Numbered from the stretch's first letter, positions 42,524 through 52,918 are shown. The stretch: 64,000 bases of DNA from Chitinophaga parva (GCF_003071345.1 NZ_QCYK01000001.1:1178001-1242000), one strand, 5' to 3'. A program made the numbers and translations. Notes: generated by a model not told the origin, from the letters alone.

Positions 42524-42710
42524 TAATATTTATTGAATTGCCAATGGCGTGGGGAAATTTTAACGGCCATCCCCTCCCGGACCACCCCGGCTTTTATAAC
42601 CCCGATCCTGCCTAAACCCCCATCCCAGGCGCATTCCGGGCCTTGCTTCCCGCCATAAATATCATACCAACAATTCGCCATTTAACAGCCCCAGGTGCCT
42701 TTTATAGAAG

Positions 42711-42768
42711 TGTTAACCTTAGTTAACAATACGGCAGGAGCACCATGATGCTCCTTTTATTACTTTTG
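42711..42768 (+). promoter_or_regulatory. Promoter of the RND efflux operon with two inverted repeats
   Basis: TGTTAAC-CTTA-GTTAACA (42711-42728) and AGGAGCA-CCATGA-TGCTCCT (42736-42755) are perfect inverted repeats with 7-bp arms. They lie immediately upstream of TACTTTTG (42761-42768), a -7 box. The second repeat covers the -33 position, a good place for a repressor. Confidence 0.65.
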
Positions 42769-42874
42769 TTGGCTTGTAAATCGGCCCACGCCGGAAACCA
42801 CCACAGCAGGGACATATATACCGGAAACAACAGGATAATACTCCGCAAGTACATTATTATACATATACATTAAA

Positions 42875-43948
42875 ATGGGAAATAGCAAAAAGCTGCTCAG
42901 GACCGTTCTGCTGCTCGCTGTAGCGGCAGGCATTATCTATTTCGTAGTCAAGAAGATCTCCGCCGGAAAGAAGGACGAAGCCGGTAGCGGCGGTAAAGGG
43001 AAAACCAATAAGACCCTCCTGGCCGATGCTTATGTAGTGAAAAACAGTGTGTTGGACCAGACCATCGAGGCCAGCGGCACCCTGCAGAGCAATGAAGAGA
43101 TACAGATCCAGCCGGAAGTGAACGGCCGCATCACCGGGCTCTTTTTTAAAGAAGGTGCCAACGTTGCCAAAGGCACCCTGCTGGTAAAGCTCTATGATGC
43201 CGACCTCAAAGCCACCCTGCAGAAACTGGAACTACAGCAGCAGCTATACAAGACCACGCTGGAACGCCAGGAAAACCTGCTGAAAATAAACGGCATCAGC
43301 CGCCAGGATGTGGACGTAACCCGCAACCAGGTGGAAGCCGCCGCCGCTGATATGGAGTTTACCCGCACCCAGATCCAGAAAACGGAGATCCGCGCCCCCT
43401 TCAACGGGCGCCTGGGCCTGCGCAATGTGAGCGAAGGCGCCATCGTTACCCCCGCCACCGTGATCGCTACCCTGCAGCAGATAGACCCGCTGAAAATAGA
43501 CTTTGCCATCCCTGAAAAATACCGCAACACCGTACACCTTACTGACCCGGTTGGGTTCAAGGTGGCAGGCGATACGCTGAACTACAAAGGCAGCATTTAT
43601 GCTATAGATCCCAAGATAGACCTGAGCACCCGCACCGTGAAGCTCCGCGCCATCGTGCCAAACAACGGCCGCCTCTTCCCCGGCTCCTTTGCCCGCGTGA
43701 CCATCTATCTGAAGGATAATCCCAATGCCATTATGATACCCAGCCAGGCCATCATACCCGGTACCCGCGATAAGACCGTGCTGGTAATGGACCATGGCAA
43801 AGTGAAATACGTGACCGTGGAAACAGGTACCCGCACAGAAGATAATGTACAGATCACCAGCGGCCTGGAAATAGGCGATACCGTAGTGACCACCGGCATT
43901 CTCCAGCTGAAGGAAGGCATGCCCGTGAAGTTCAATAAAGTGCAGTAA
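42875..43948 (+). CDS. RND efflux periplasmic adaptor (HlyD/AcrA family)
   Basis: The adaptor that links an inner-membrane RND pump to an outer-membrane channel. 357 residues with an N-terminal membrane anchor (about 7-26). The lipoyl-like halves include LDQTIEASGTLQSNEEIQIQ and IRAPFNGRLGLRNVSEGAIV, with a helical hairpin between and a beta-barrel domain ending in a membrane-proximal domain. It is the first gene of a three-gene operon with the pump 54 bp downstream. Confidence 0.95.
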   Translation: MGNSKKLLRTVLLLAVAAGIIYFVVKKISAGKKDEAGSGGKGKTNKTLLADAYVVKNSVLDQTIEASGTLQSNEEIQIQPEVNGRITGLFFKEGANVAKGTLLVKLYDADLKATLQKLELQQQLYKTTLERQENLLKINGISRQDVDVTRNQVEAAAADMEFTRTQIQKTEIRAPFNGRLGLRNVSEGAIVTPATVIATLQQIDPLKIDFAIPEKYRNTVHLTDPVGFKVAGDTLNYKGSIYAIDPKIDLSTRTVKLRAIVPNNGRLFPGSFARVTIYLKDNPNAIMIPSQAIIPGTRDKTVLVMDHGKVKYVTVETGTRTEDNVQITSGLEIGDTVVTTGILQLKEGMPVKFNKVQ

Positions 43949-44002
43949 CCAATAGAACCGTGTTTGCCATAAGGCCATTGGCCGCAGGCTAAAAGATATA
44001 CC

Positions 44003-47000
44003 ATGAGTTTACCTTCATTATCATTAAAAAGACCGGTGCTGGCGATCGTGATGAACATCATCATCGTCATCTTTGGCGTGGTGGGCTACACCTTCCTGGG
44101 GGTGCGCGACTTCCCCGCCATTGACCCGCCCATCGTGAACGTACGCACCAGCTATGCCGGTGCCAACTCCGATATTATTGAAACCCAGATCACCGAACCG
44201 CTGGAGAAGTCCATTAACGGTATTGCCGGTATTAAAAATATCTCGTCCAGCAGCAGCCAGGGTAGCAGCAATATCACCGTGGAGTTTGAACTGGGGGAAG
44301 ACCTGGAAGCCGCCACCAACGACGTGCGCGACAAAGTGTCCCAGGCCCTCCGCAGCCTGCCGCCGGATATTGATGCACCGCCCGTAGTGTCCAAGCAGGA
44401 CGCCAACTCTGACGCGATCCTTTCCATGACCGTAAAGAGCAACTCCCGCAACCTGCTGGAAGTGACCGAATACGCCACCAATGTACTGGTGGAAAAACTG
44501 CAAACCATTCCCGGTGTAAGCCAGATCCAGATCTGGGGGGAGAAACGCTATGCCATGCGCATCTGGCTGGACCCCGCCCGCCTTTCTGCTTACAGCCTCA
44601 CCCCCACAGATGTGCAGACGGCCCTGCAGACCCAGAACGTGGAACTGCCGTCCGGTAAAATAGCAGGTAACGCTACAGAGCTTACTGTACGCACCTTTGG
44701 GCGCCTCAATACGGAAGATGACTTCAATAACCTCATCATTAAGAATGTAAACAATACAGACATTCACCTGCGGGATGTAGGCCAGGCCGTACTGGGCCCG
44801 GAGAATGAAGAATCTGCCCTCAAAGAAAGCGGTACGCCCATGATCGCGCTGGCCCTGGTGCCACAGCCGGGCTCCAACTACGTGGCCATTGCGGACGAAT
44901 TTTACAAACGTTATAACCAGCTGAAGAAAGATATTCCGCCGGACTTCCAGACAGACATTGCGATGGACAATACCCGCTTCATCAAGAAGTCTATCGAGGA
45001 AGTGCAGGAAACATTGATGGTGGCCCTCATCCTGGTGATCATCATTATCTATCTCTTCTTCCGCGACTGGCTCATGGCCTTCCGCCCGCTCATCGATATT
45101 CCCGTATCGCTGATCGGTGCCTTCTTTATTATGTATGTGTGCGGGTTTACGATCAACATCCTTACCCTGCTGGCCATTGTACTGGCCACGGGCCTGGTGG
45201 TGGATGACGGTATCGTGGTAACGGAGAATATTTATAAGAAGATCGAAGCCGGCATGCCCCGCATGCGCGCCGCCCGCGAGGGTTCTGAGGAGATCTTCTT
45301 TGCGGTGATCGCCACTTCTATTACGCTGGCCTTCGTGTTCCTGCCCATCGTATTCCTGAAAGGATTTGTAGGCCAGCTGTTCCGCGAGTTTGGTATCGTG
45401 GTGGCCGGCGCCGTATTGATCTCCGCATTTGTATCACTCACGCTTACGCCGGTACTGAACGTGAAGCTGGGCCGCAAAACCCATACGCACTCCTGGTTCT
45501 ATACCAAAACAGAGCCTTTCTTCCAGTGGATGGAAAGCGGGTACAAAGATTCGCTCAAAGGCTTTATGAAATGGCGCTGGATAGCCGTATTGATCATCGC
45601 CGCCTGCGGCGGGATCATCTGGCTTATCGGTAAAACACTGCCATCCGAACTGGCACCGCTGGAAGACCGCAGCCAGCTTCGCCTGTCTGTAACCGCACCG
45701 GAAGGTACTTCCTACGATTATATGGACCACTACATGGACCGCCTGGAAAAATTCATGGAAGACTCTATCCCGGAACAAACCATGCTCATGACCATTGTGG
45801 CCCCGGGTAGCGCTAACTCCGCGGTGAATACGGGTGTTGCCAACGTGATGCTGGTGGAACCGCATGACCGCCAGCGCTCCCAGAAACAGATCGTGAACAT
45901 GATCAACCGTAACACCTTCCGCTTCCCGGATGCAAAGGTGTTTGCCATTGAGCAGCAAACCATCCAGGTGGGCCGCCGCAGCGGCTTGCCGGTGTCTTTC
46001 GTATTGCAGCACATTGATTTTGACAGCCTGTCCAAGGCCCTGCCCCGCTTCCTGGATGAAGTGAATGCTGATCCCACTTTCCAGGGTGTGGACGTGGACC
46101 TGAAATTCAATAAGCCGGAACTGCGGGTGCACATTAACCGTGAAAAGGCCAGTGAGCTGGGCGTATCGGTAAATGATATTTCACAAACCCTGCAGCTGGC
46201 ACTCAGTAACCTGCGTTATGGATACTTCATCCGCAATGGTAAGCAGTACCAGGTCATGGGGGAAGTGTACCGTGGAGACCGTGATGATCCCATGGACCTG
46301 CAGAACATTTACGTGCGCAACTCCCGTGGAGAATCCATCCAGCTGGACAACGTGGTGACCATCCAGGAAGAAAGCAGCCCGCCGGTGATCTATCACTTTA
46401 ACCGTTATAAATCTGCCACGATCTCTGCAGGCCTTGCCCCCGGCAAAACCATCGGGGACGGCATTAAGGCGATGTACCGCATCTATAATAAGTTGAAAAG
46501 TGAAGGCGTGCTGGATGATCAATTTGCCACTGCACTTTCCGGCTCCTCCCGCGACTTTGCAGAAAGCTCTTCCAACACCAGCTTTGCCTTTGTACTGGCC
46601 CTGGTGCTGATCTACCTGGTACTGGCCGCGCAGTTTGAAAGCTGGATAGACCCGCTTATCATCATGCTCACCGTACCGCTGGCCATTGCCGGTGCATTCC
46701 TTTCGCTGTGGATCTTTGACCAGACCTTCAACATCTTCTCCCAGATCGGTATGATCATGCTGATAGGACTTGTAACAAAGAACGGTATCCTTATCGTGGA
46801 GTTTGCAAATCATATGCGCGACCAGGGTATGGGTAAGATAGAAGCCGTGGTGGAAGCATCCAGCATGCGCTTGCGCCCTATCCTGATGACCAGCCTGGCC
46901 ATGGCCCTGGGTGCATTGCCCATTGCCATGTCACTGGGCGCCGCAGCCACCAGCCGCATTCCGCTGGGTATTGTGATCGTAGGGGGCATTATATTCTCCC

Positions 47001-47137
47001 TCATCCTCACCCTGTTTGTGATCCCGGCTATCTACAGCTTCCTGTCCCGCCGCAAAGCCGGGGGCGCACACGATGATGAGGAAGAGGAAGAAGCCACCGC
47101 CGGTGATGAAGCGCAGGCAGCCACTGCACATGCATAA
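44003..47137 (+). CDS. RND efflux inner-membrane pump (AcrB-type)
   Basis: A proton-driven exporter of hydrophobic compounds. 1044 residues, the normal length for the HAE1/AcrB group, with twelve membrane segments and two large periplasmic loops. Landmarks are the N-terminal helix (RPVLAIVMNIIIVIFGVVGY), LATGLVVDDGIVVTENIYKK with the acidic proton-relay residues in the fourth helix, and GLVTKNGILIVEFANHMRDQ in the C-terminal half. A Glu/Asp-rich tail ends the protein. The TolC partner starts 22 bp after its stop. Confidence 0.96.
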   Translation: MSLPSLSLKRPVLAIVMNIIIVIFGVVGYTFLGVRDFPAIDPPIVNVRTSYAGANSDIIETQITEPLEKSINGIAGIKNISSSSSQGSSNITVEFELGEDLEAATNDVRDKVSQALRSLPPDIDAPPVVSKQDANSDAILSMTVKSNSRNLLEVTEYATNVLVEKLQTIPGVSQIQIWGEKRYAMRIWLDPARLSAYSLTPTDVQTALQTQNVELPSGKIAGNATELTVRTFGRLNTEDDFNNLIIKNVNNTDIHLRDVGQAVLGPENEESALKESGTPMIALALVPQPGSNYVAIADEFYKRYNQLKKDIPPDFQTDIAMDNTRFIKKSIEEVQETLMVALILVIIIIYLFFRDWLMAFRPLIDIPVSLIGAFFIMYVCGFTINILTLLAIVLATGLVVDDGIVVTENIYKKIEAGMPRMRAAREGSEEIFFAVIATSITLAFVFLPIVFLKGFVGQLFREFGIVVAGAVLISAFVSLTLTPVLNVKLGRKTHTHSWFYTKTEPFFQWMESGYKDSLKGFMKWRWIAVLIIAACGGIIWLIGKTLPSELAPLEDRSQLRLSVTAPEGTSYDYMDHYMDRLEKFMEDSIPEQTMLMTIVAPGSANSAVNTGVANVMLVEPHDRQRSQKQIVNMINRNTFRFPDAKVFAIEQQTIQVGRRSGLPVSFVLQHIDFDSLSKALPRFLDEVNADPTFQGVDVDLKFNKPELRVHINREKASELGVSVNDISQTLQLALSNLRYGYFIRNGKQYQVMGEVYRGDRDDPMDLQNIYVRNSRGESIQLDNVVTIQEESSPPVIYHFNRYKSATISAGLAPGKTIGDGIKAMYRIYNKLKSEGVLDDQFATALSGSSRDFAESSSNTSFAFVLALVLIYLVLAAQFESWIDPLIIMLTVPLAIAGAFLSLWIFDQTFNIFSQIGMIMLIGLVTKNGILIVEFANHMRDQGMGKIEAVVEASSMRLRPILMTSLAMALGALPIAMSLGAAATSRIPLGIVIVGGIIFSLILTLFVIPAIYSFLSRRKAGGAHDDEEEEEATAGDEAQAATAHA

Positions 47138-47159
47138 GTTTTTAAATGGATTCATTCGC

Positions 47160-48524
47160 ATGAAATACGTTCGATATATTTTCTTCACTTTTTTTGTACT
47201 GATGCAAGGCTTTGCGCATGCGCAAAGCGATAGCCTGAGTAACAAGGCCCCTGGTAACAACAGTAACATCCTCACGCTGGACCAGGCCATAGACCTGGCT
47301 TTGCTAAACAACTACGACATCCGCCTGGCAAAGAACGTGTTTGATGTTGCGGCCAATGATTACGCTTACCGCAACTTCCTGTTCACCCCCACACTGAATG
47401 CCAATGCGGCCAATTTGTGGAACAGCAACACCTCCAAGCAAAAGTTTGAAACAGGTCCTCCATCTAACAGGAACAATATTCACAGCCCCAATGTGCAGGC
47501 GCAATTGCAGCTGAACTGGAAGTTGTTTGATGGTATGCGCATGTTTGCCACCCGCAACAAGCTGGAAGCGATCAACAACCTGGGCGAGACCAATGTAAAA
47601 GTGCAACTGATCAACACCATCTCCCGTGTGATCCGTACTTATTATAATGTGGTACAGGAAAAGCAGCAGCTGCGGGCCATCCAGGAGCAGATGTCCATTT
47701 CAGAAGAACGTGTAAAATTGTCTGATGCAAAATTCACCACGGGCCTGGGCCCTAAAACAGACCTGCTGCAGGCTAAGGTGGACTACAATGCACAAAAGGC
47801 AGCATACCTGCGCCAGCTCACGGTGATAGACCAGACCAAAGACACGCTGAACCAGGTAATGGCGGCCAGGCCGGCCAACAACGTATCTTATGAAGTGGAA
47901 GAGATCATTCCCATTAACATGGACCTTTCCTTTGGTGACCTGGAATCCGGGATGAACAAGAATAGCCTGGACATTAAGTCTGCCGCACAAAATGTGGAAG
48001 TGTATAAATATGCCATGAAGGAATACAAGGGCAATCTTTATCCGCAGCTGTATTTTAATAGTGCCTACAATTTTTCCCGTACTATTTACAGCCAGCCTAC
48101 TAACCAGTTCAGCCCTATCTCCAACCTGAACCGGGGTTACAATTATGGGTTTACACTCAATGTGCCCATCTTTAACGGCTTCTCCGCACGCCAGCAATAC
48201 CAGGACGCCAAGCTGAATGTGGAATATTATCAACTCAACCTGGAGAATGTACGCACCAAGTTGGCGCTTGATCTCAACAACTCTTTCAAAGATTACGAGT
48301 ACTATAAGCAAGCACTTTCCCTGGAGCAGGAAAACCTGGAGCTGGCCAAGGAAAACGCGATGGTGGCCCTGGAGCGCTTTAAGCAAGGGGTATCCACCAC
48401 CATAGAAGTAAAACAGGCCCAGCAAAGCCTGGAAGACTCGCAGTACCGCCTCATCCAGGCCCGCTTCAACGCCAAGGTAGCCGAAACAGAACTGCTGCGC
48501 CTCAAAGGTGAGCTGCTGAAATAA
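47160..48524 (+). CDS. TolC-family outer-membrane efflux channel
   Basis: 454 residues from the ATG at 47160, with a signal peptide ending AHAQ. The reading frame is open back to 47073, and an ATG at 47130 would overlap the pump gene, but MKYVRYIFFTFFVLMQGFAH is the natural signal start. Two OEP repeats follow (first LTLDQAIDLALLNNYDIRLA; second LALDLNNSFKDYEYYKQALS) with long coiled helices. It completes the tripartite pump. Confidence 0.95.
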   Translation: MKYVRYIFFTFFVLMQGFAHAQSDSLSNKAPGNNSNILTLDQAIDLALLNNYDIRLAKNVFDVAANDYAYRNFLFTPTLNANAANLWNSNTSKQKFETGPPSNRNNIHSPNVQAQLQLNWKLFDGMRMFATRNKLEAINNLGETNVKVQLINTISRVIRTYYNVVQEKQQLRAIQEQMSISEERVKLSDAKFTTGLGPKTDLLQAKVDYNAQKAAYLRQLTVIDQTKDTLNQVMAARPANNVSYEVEEIIPINMDLSFGDLESGMNKNSLDIKSAAQNVEVYKYAMKEYKGNLYPQLYFNSAYNFSRTIYSQPTNQFSPISNLNRGYNYGFTLNVPIFNGFSARQQYQDAKLNVEYYQLNLENVRTKLALDLNNSFKDYEYYKQALSLEQENLELAKENAMVALERFKQGVSTTIEVKQAQQSLEDSQYRLIQARFNAKVAETELLRLKGELLK

Positions 48525-48555
48525 CGGATGATCAACAAGGTGGTTGTAATAGAGA

Positions 48556-48584
48556 GACAGTCCCGCACGGGGCTGTCTTTTTTT
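48556..48584 (+). terminator. Terminator of the efflux operon
   Basis: GACAG-CCCG pairs with CGGG-CTGTC, with one T-G pair inside, then seven T. Confidence 0.85.
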
Positions 48585-48839
48585 ATGAAAGCAGGGCGCG
48601 GCATATCCGCACGGAGCACGTTGCAGATAGAAATACCAGGCCGGGAAATTTCTTATAGGACCAGGGTGCGCATATCCGCACGGGTGGCCGGTTTGTAAAC
48701 AAAAAGGCCAGGCCGGTAAAGCCTGGTTTCCTGGTCAATATGTTATAAACGATAGCGTATGGCACAAAAGAAAAACCCCGCCCAAAAGAGCAGGGTCTGT
48801 CCTATTTATCCCTATACCTATGAAATACGTAATGAATGT
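48585..48839. other. Intergenic region with minus-strand hairpins
   Basis: Nothing coding is seen. A 14-bp direct repeat (GCATATCCGCACGG) occurs at 48601 and 48670. CCAGGC...GCCTGG (about 48707-48726) and a CCCTGC/GGGCGGGG hairpin (about 48774-48800) both have T tails on the minus strand and probably terminate the PepSY-like gene. Confidence 0.5.
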
Positions 48840-49313
48840 CTATTCAGATAACACACCACTTTCGTTGATCAACACGGCTTTATCCGTCCCGTTATCCTGA
48901 ATATTTACTTTGTAGTAAGAGGCTACATCTGCACGTTCAATCTTCGTCGCATCCTTCACAGTAGCGGAAGGATATTTGGCCTTTACTGTATTTAACACCG
49001 GCTCCGGTATATTGTTCGCTTGAAACTCGCTGTGTGTGGAAACCCAGGTGCCTTCAGGCTTATATACTGCAGTGGTCTTAATTTCTTGTTTGTCAAAAGC
49101 GGCCGTCCAGTTACCTCCACTGGTCTTGGTCCACTTGGCATCCGTAACGTCCGCAAAACTTTGAGAGAAAGCTTCTTTTACAGGAGCGGGGGCCTCCACT
49201 TTTACGACCGTTGTCTTTTTGGTAGACTTCGTCGTTTTGACCGTCCTTTTCTGAGCAAATCCTATGCCGGAAGAAAGCAGGGCGGCGCATAAAAATATTA
49301 TAACTTTTTTCAT
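48840..49313 (-). CDS. Secreted PepSY-like (DUF2874-type) protein
   Basis: 157 residues: a signal peptide (about 1-20, ending GFAQ), a Lys/Thr-rich linker with TVKTTKSTKKTTVVKV, then a putative PepSY-like repeat pair: PVKEAFSQSFADVTDAKW with WTAAFDK, and PEPVLNTVKAKYPSATVKDA with YYKVNIQ. This helix-strand pattern is common in Bacteroidota periplasmic PepSY-like (BLIP-fold) proteins. The role is unknown. It stands alone, divergent from ileS. Confidence 0.8.
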   Translation of the reverse strand: MKKVIIFLCAALLSSGIGFAQKRTVKTTKSTKKTTVVKVEAPAPVKEAFSQSFADVTDAKWTKTSGGNWTAAFDKQEIKTTAVYKPEGTWVSTHSEFQANNIPEPVLNTVKAKYPSATVKDATKIERADVASYYKVNIQDNGTDKAVLINESGVLSE

Positions 49314-49505
49314 CGGTTTGATATGGTTTTATTATCTAAAGTCGGGTAAATGGATAAAGGTTTTTCAATTCCGCTTAAATGCTAAAACAATGCCAAAACG
49401 CAAGTCGATAATATCTTATTGTAAAATAACGAAAAATTTATCAGAAATTATAAAATCGGGAGATTTTTTTACTAAATGACTTTAGGGCGTCCGCGGCAGA
49501 TTTCG

Positions 49506-49513
49506 TAACTTTG
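49506..49513 (+). promoter_or_regulatory. -7 box of ileS
   Basis: TAACTTTG fits TAnnTTTG; the leader would be about 65 bases. Confidence 0.55.
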
Positions 49514-49582
49514 CAGGCATTTTAGGTGCAGTGTGCCCTTTTTTGAACATCATTTAAAATCAAGTCCCACCGGAGTTTACAT

Positions 49583-52500
49583 ATGACCAACAAGTACACG
49601 GAATATACGCAGCTGAACCTCCCGCAACTGGAAAAAGAGATCCTGGCAAGCTGGCAGGCCCGGCAGACCTTTGAACAGAGCGTGAGCCATCGTGAAGGCG
49701 CCACTCCCTTCGTATTTTTTGAAGGACCGCCCAGTGCTAACGGTATGCCCGGTATTCACCACGTAATTTCCCGTACCCTCAAGGACCTGGTTTGCCGCTA
49801 TAAAACCATGCAGGGCTTCCAGGTAAAACGCAAAGGCGGCTGGGACACCCACGGCCTGCCCGTAGAACTGGGCGTGGAAAAGCAGCTCGGTATCACCAAG
49901 GACGATATCGGTAAAAAGATCTCCATCGAAGCCTATAATGAAGCCTGCCGCAAGGAGGTACTTAAATATAAGGACAAGTGGGATGAGCTGACCCAGAAGA
50001 TGGGTTATTGGGTAGACCTGAAAGATCCTTACATCACCTTTGATAATAAATATATAGAAAGCTTGTGGTGGTGCCTGCAGACCTTATATAAGAAAGGACT
50101 GCTGTACAAGAGCAAGAGCATCCAGCCTTACTCCCCGGCGGCGGGTACCGGCCTCAGCTCCCATGAGCTGAACCAGCCCGGCTGCTATAAAAATGTAAAG
50201 GACACCACCATCGTGGCCATGTTCAAGGCTAAGCGCGATGCAAAGTCCCAGTTCCTTTTTGACGCCGCCGGCAATGAAGACGTGTTCTTCCTGGCCTGGA
50301 CCACCACCCCCTGGACGCTTCCGAGCAACCTGGGCCTTACCGTGGGCGGTAATATTAATTACGTACTGGTAAAGACCCTCAATCCTTACACCCACACACC
50401 ACAGAACGTGGTGTTGGCCAAGGACCTGCTGGGCAAATATTTTAAACCGGAAGGGGAGAATGCCGCCTTTGACGCATTCCGGGAAGGAGATAAGGTCCTG
50501 CCCTGGAAGATCCTGGCTTCCACCACCGGTGCCGCCCTCGAAAACATCCGTTACGAGCAGTTGCTGCCTTACGCATTGCCGGAAAGCGGTGACCCGTTCC
50601 GCGTGCTGGTGGGCGATTTTGTGACCACCGAGGATGGCACGGGGATTGTACACACCGCGCCAGCGTTCGGTGCAGACGATAGCCGCGTGGGTCGCAAGTA
50701 TGACATTGGCATGCTCATACTGGTAGACCGCCAGGGTAAGTTCACCGATAACGTAGGTGAATTCTCCCACCGCTATGTTAAAAACTACAAAGACGATCCG
50801 GATTACAAAGACGTAGACGTAGACATAGCCGTAAAACTGAAACTGGAAGGCCGTGCCTTCCGCGTGGAAAAATACGAGCACACCTACCCACACTGCTGGC
50901 GTACGGACAAGCCCGTGCTTTACTACCCGCTGGATGCATGGTTCATCAAAACCACCGCCATGAAGGACCGGATGGTGGAACTGAACAAGACCATTAACTG
51001 GAAGCCTGCCTTCACCGGCACAGGCCGCTTTGGCAACTGGCTGGAGAACATGGTGGACTGGAACCTCAGCCGCAGCCGCTACTGGGGCACCCCGCTCCCG
51101 GTATGGCGCACAGAGGATGGCAGCGAAGAGATCTGTATCGGTTCCCTCGCGGAACTGACCACGGAAGTGAACAAAGCCATCGCCGCCGGTGTAATGAAGG
51201 CAGCCGCAGTGAAAATGAAAGGTGACCAGCTGGACATAGACCTGCATAAGCCTTATGTAGACAACGTGATCCTGGTAAGTTCCAATGGGCAGCCTATGTA
51301 CCGGGAACCAGACCTGATCGACGTTTGGTTTGACAGCGGCGCCATGCCTTATGCGCAATGGCACTACCCGTTTGAAAACCAGGAGGTTTTTGCCAAAAAT
51401 TTCCCGGCAGACTTTATTGCGGAGGGCGTGGACCAGACCCGTGGCTGGTTTTACACCCTGCACGCACTTGGGGTAATGCTCTTTGATAGTGTAGCCTATA
51501 AAACAGTGGTATCCAACGGCCTGGTGCTCGATAAGAACGGCGTGAAAATGAGTAAGCGCCTGGGGAACGTGATCAATCCCTTTGAGACCATTGAAACTTT
51601 TGGGGCAGATGCCACCCGCTGGTACCTGATCACAAATGCTTCGCCGTGGGACAGCCTGAAATTTGACCTGGACGGGATCAAGGAAGTACAGCGCAAACTA
51701 TTCTCCACCCTCTACAATACGTACAATTTCTTTGCGATGTACGCCAACCTGGACGGGTTCACGTTCAGGGAAGCTTACATTCCCCTGGAAGAACGCCCGG
51801 AAATTGACCGCTGGATCATCTCCCTGCTCAATACATTAATAAAGACGGTGACCGCCAACATGGATGACTTTGAACCCACCCAGGCTGGCCGCGCCATACA
51901 GGAATTTGTGGATGAGCACCTCAGTAACTGGTATGTACGCCTTTGCCGCCGCCGTTTCTGGAAAGGGGAGTATGAAAAAGACAAGATCGCCGCTTACCAG
52001 ACCTTGTATGAGTGCCTGGAAAAGCTGTCGCAAATGATGGCCCCGGTATCACCTTTCTTCTCCGACTGGCTGTTCAGCAACCTGAACAATATCTCCCGTC
52101 GCGTGAAAGATACCGCTTCCGTACACCTGACCGATTTCCCGGAGGCAAACGCCGCGGCCATCGATCCGGAACTGGAAGAGCGTATGCAACTGGCCCAGGA
52201 CATCTCCTCCCTGGTACTGTCACTGCGTAAAAAGGTGAAGATCAATGTGCGCCAGCCGCTGCATAAGATCCTGATCCCCATGAGCGATGCGCATTTGAAG
52301 GAGCAGATCTCCAACGTGGCGCATTTGATAAAAAGTGAGGTAAATGTTAAAGACATTGAGTATCTTACGGAAACAGAAGGTTTCATCAAGAAGAAGATCA
52401 AACCGAATTATAAATCATTAGGCGGTAAAATGGGCGCCCGGATGAAGGCGGTGGCCAATGCCATCGGTGAATTCACGGCCGCAGACATTGCCAGCCTGGA

Positions 52501-52912
52501 AAAAGCAGGAGAATTCCACTTAACCGTTGAGAACGAGCCCGTTGTACTAACACTGAGCGATGTTGAAATTATCTCTGAGGATATCCCGGGATGGACGGTA
52601 GCCAATAAGGGCTCACTGACCGTAGCGCTCGACATCACGATCACCCCCGAACTCTTAGACGAGGGCAATGCCCGCGAGCTGGTAAACCGGATTCAGAAGA
52701 TCCGCAAGGACAGTGGATTTGAACTTACCGACCGCATTGCCGTACAGGTAGGAGCAGTGGAGGGGCTGAAAACAGCGTTGATTAACTTTAATGACTATAT
52801 TTGCACGGAAATTTTGGCAGATAGCCTGGAACTGGTGACGGATTTGCAGCTGGGTACGGAAGTGGAAGTTAATGACTTAAAATTCAATGTATTAGTTAAC
52901 AAAAAAAGCTGA
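49583..52912 (+). CDS. ileS: Isoleucine--tRNA ligase (eukaryote-like type)
   Basis: Charges tRNA-Ile and edits valine. 1109 residues, longer than the roughly 940 of the E. coli type. The HIGH motif appears as GIHH in PPSANGMPGIHHVISRTLKD, and the KMSKS motif as VKMSKRLGN. The CP1 editing domain (about 200-400, TTTPWTLPSNLGL, DGTGIVHTAPAFGADD) and the C-terminal anticodon domain are complete. The form matches the eukaryote-like class found in many Bacteroidota and known elsewhere for mupirocin insensitivity (family knowledge). The DksA-like gene follows 6 bp later. Confidence 0.97.
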   Translation: MTNKYTEYTQLNLPQLEKEILASWQARQTFEQSVSHREGATPFVFFEGPPSANGMPGIHHVISRTLKDLVCRYKTMQGFQVKRKGGWDTHGLPVELGVEKQLGITKDDIGKKISIEAYNEACRKEVLKYKDKWDELTQKMGYWVDLKDPYITFDNKYIESLWWCLQTLYKKGLLYKSKSIQPYSPAAGTGLSSHELNQPGCYKNVKDTTIVAMFKAKRDAKSQFLFDAAGNEDVFFLAWTTTPWTLPSNLGLTVGGNINYVLVKTLNPYTHTPQNVVLAKDLLGKYFKPEGENAAFDAFREGDKVLPWKILASTTGAALENIRYEQLLPYALPESGDPFRVLVGDFVTTEDGTGIVHTAPAFGADDSRVGRKYDIGMLILVDRQGKFTDNVGEFSHRYVKNYKDDPDYKDVDVDIAVKLKLEGRAFRVEKYEHTYPHCWRTDKPVLYYPLDAWFIKTTAMKDRMVELNKTINWKPAFTGTGRFGNWLENMVDWNLSRSRYWGTPLPVWRTEDGSEEICIGSLAELTTEVNKAIAAGVMKAAAVKMKGDQLDIDLHKPYVDNVILVSSNGQPMYREPDLIDVWFDSGAMPYAQWHYPFENQEVFAKNFPADFIAEGVDQTRGWFYTLHALGVMLFDSVAYKTVVSNGLVLDKNGVKMSKRLGNVINPFETIETFGADATRWYLITNASPWDSLKFDLDGIKEVQRKLFSTLYNTYNFFAMYANLDGFTFREAYIPLEERPEIDRWIISLLNTLIKTVTANMDDFEPTQAGRAIQEFVDEHLSNWYVRLCRRRFWKGEYEKDKIAAYQTLYECLEKLSQMMAPVSPFFSDWLFSNLNNISRRVKDTASVHLTDFPEANAAAIDPELEERMQLAQDISSLVLSLRKKVKINVRQPLHKILIPMSDAHLKEQISNVAHLIKSEVNVKDIEYLTETEGFIKKKIKPNYKSLGGKMGARMKAVANAIGEFTAADIASLEKAGEFHLTVENEPVVLTLSDVEIISEDIPGWTVANKGSLTVALDITITPELLDEGNARELVNRIQKIRKDSGFELTDRIAVQVGAVEGLKTALINFNDYICTEILADSLELVTDLQLGTEVEVNDLKFNVLVNKKS

Positions 52913-52918
52913 TTCCCC

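Noticed and set aside
48601..48683. 14-bp direct repeat GCATATCCGCACGG
   Set aside because: Only two copies with no regular spacing or flanking structure; not a CRISPR or transposon end.
50084..51463. 459-codon minus-strand frame opposite ileS
   Set aside because: It lies wholly inside ileS and its composition (His/Val/Gly rich, no motif) is that of an antisense shadow.
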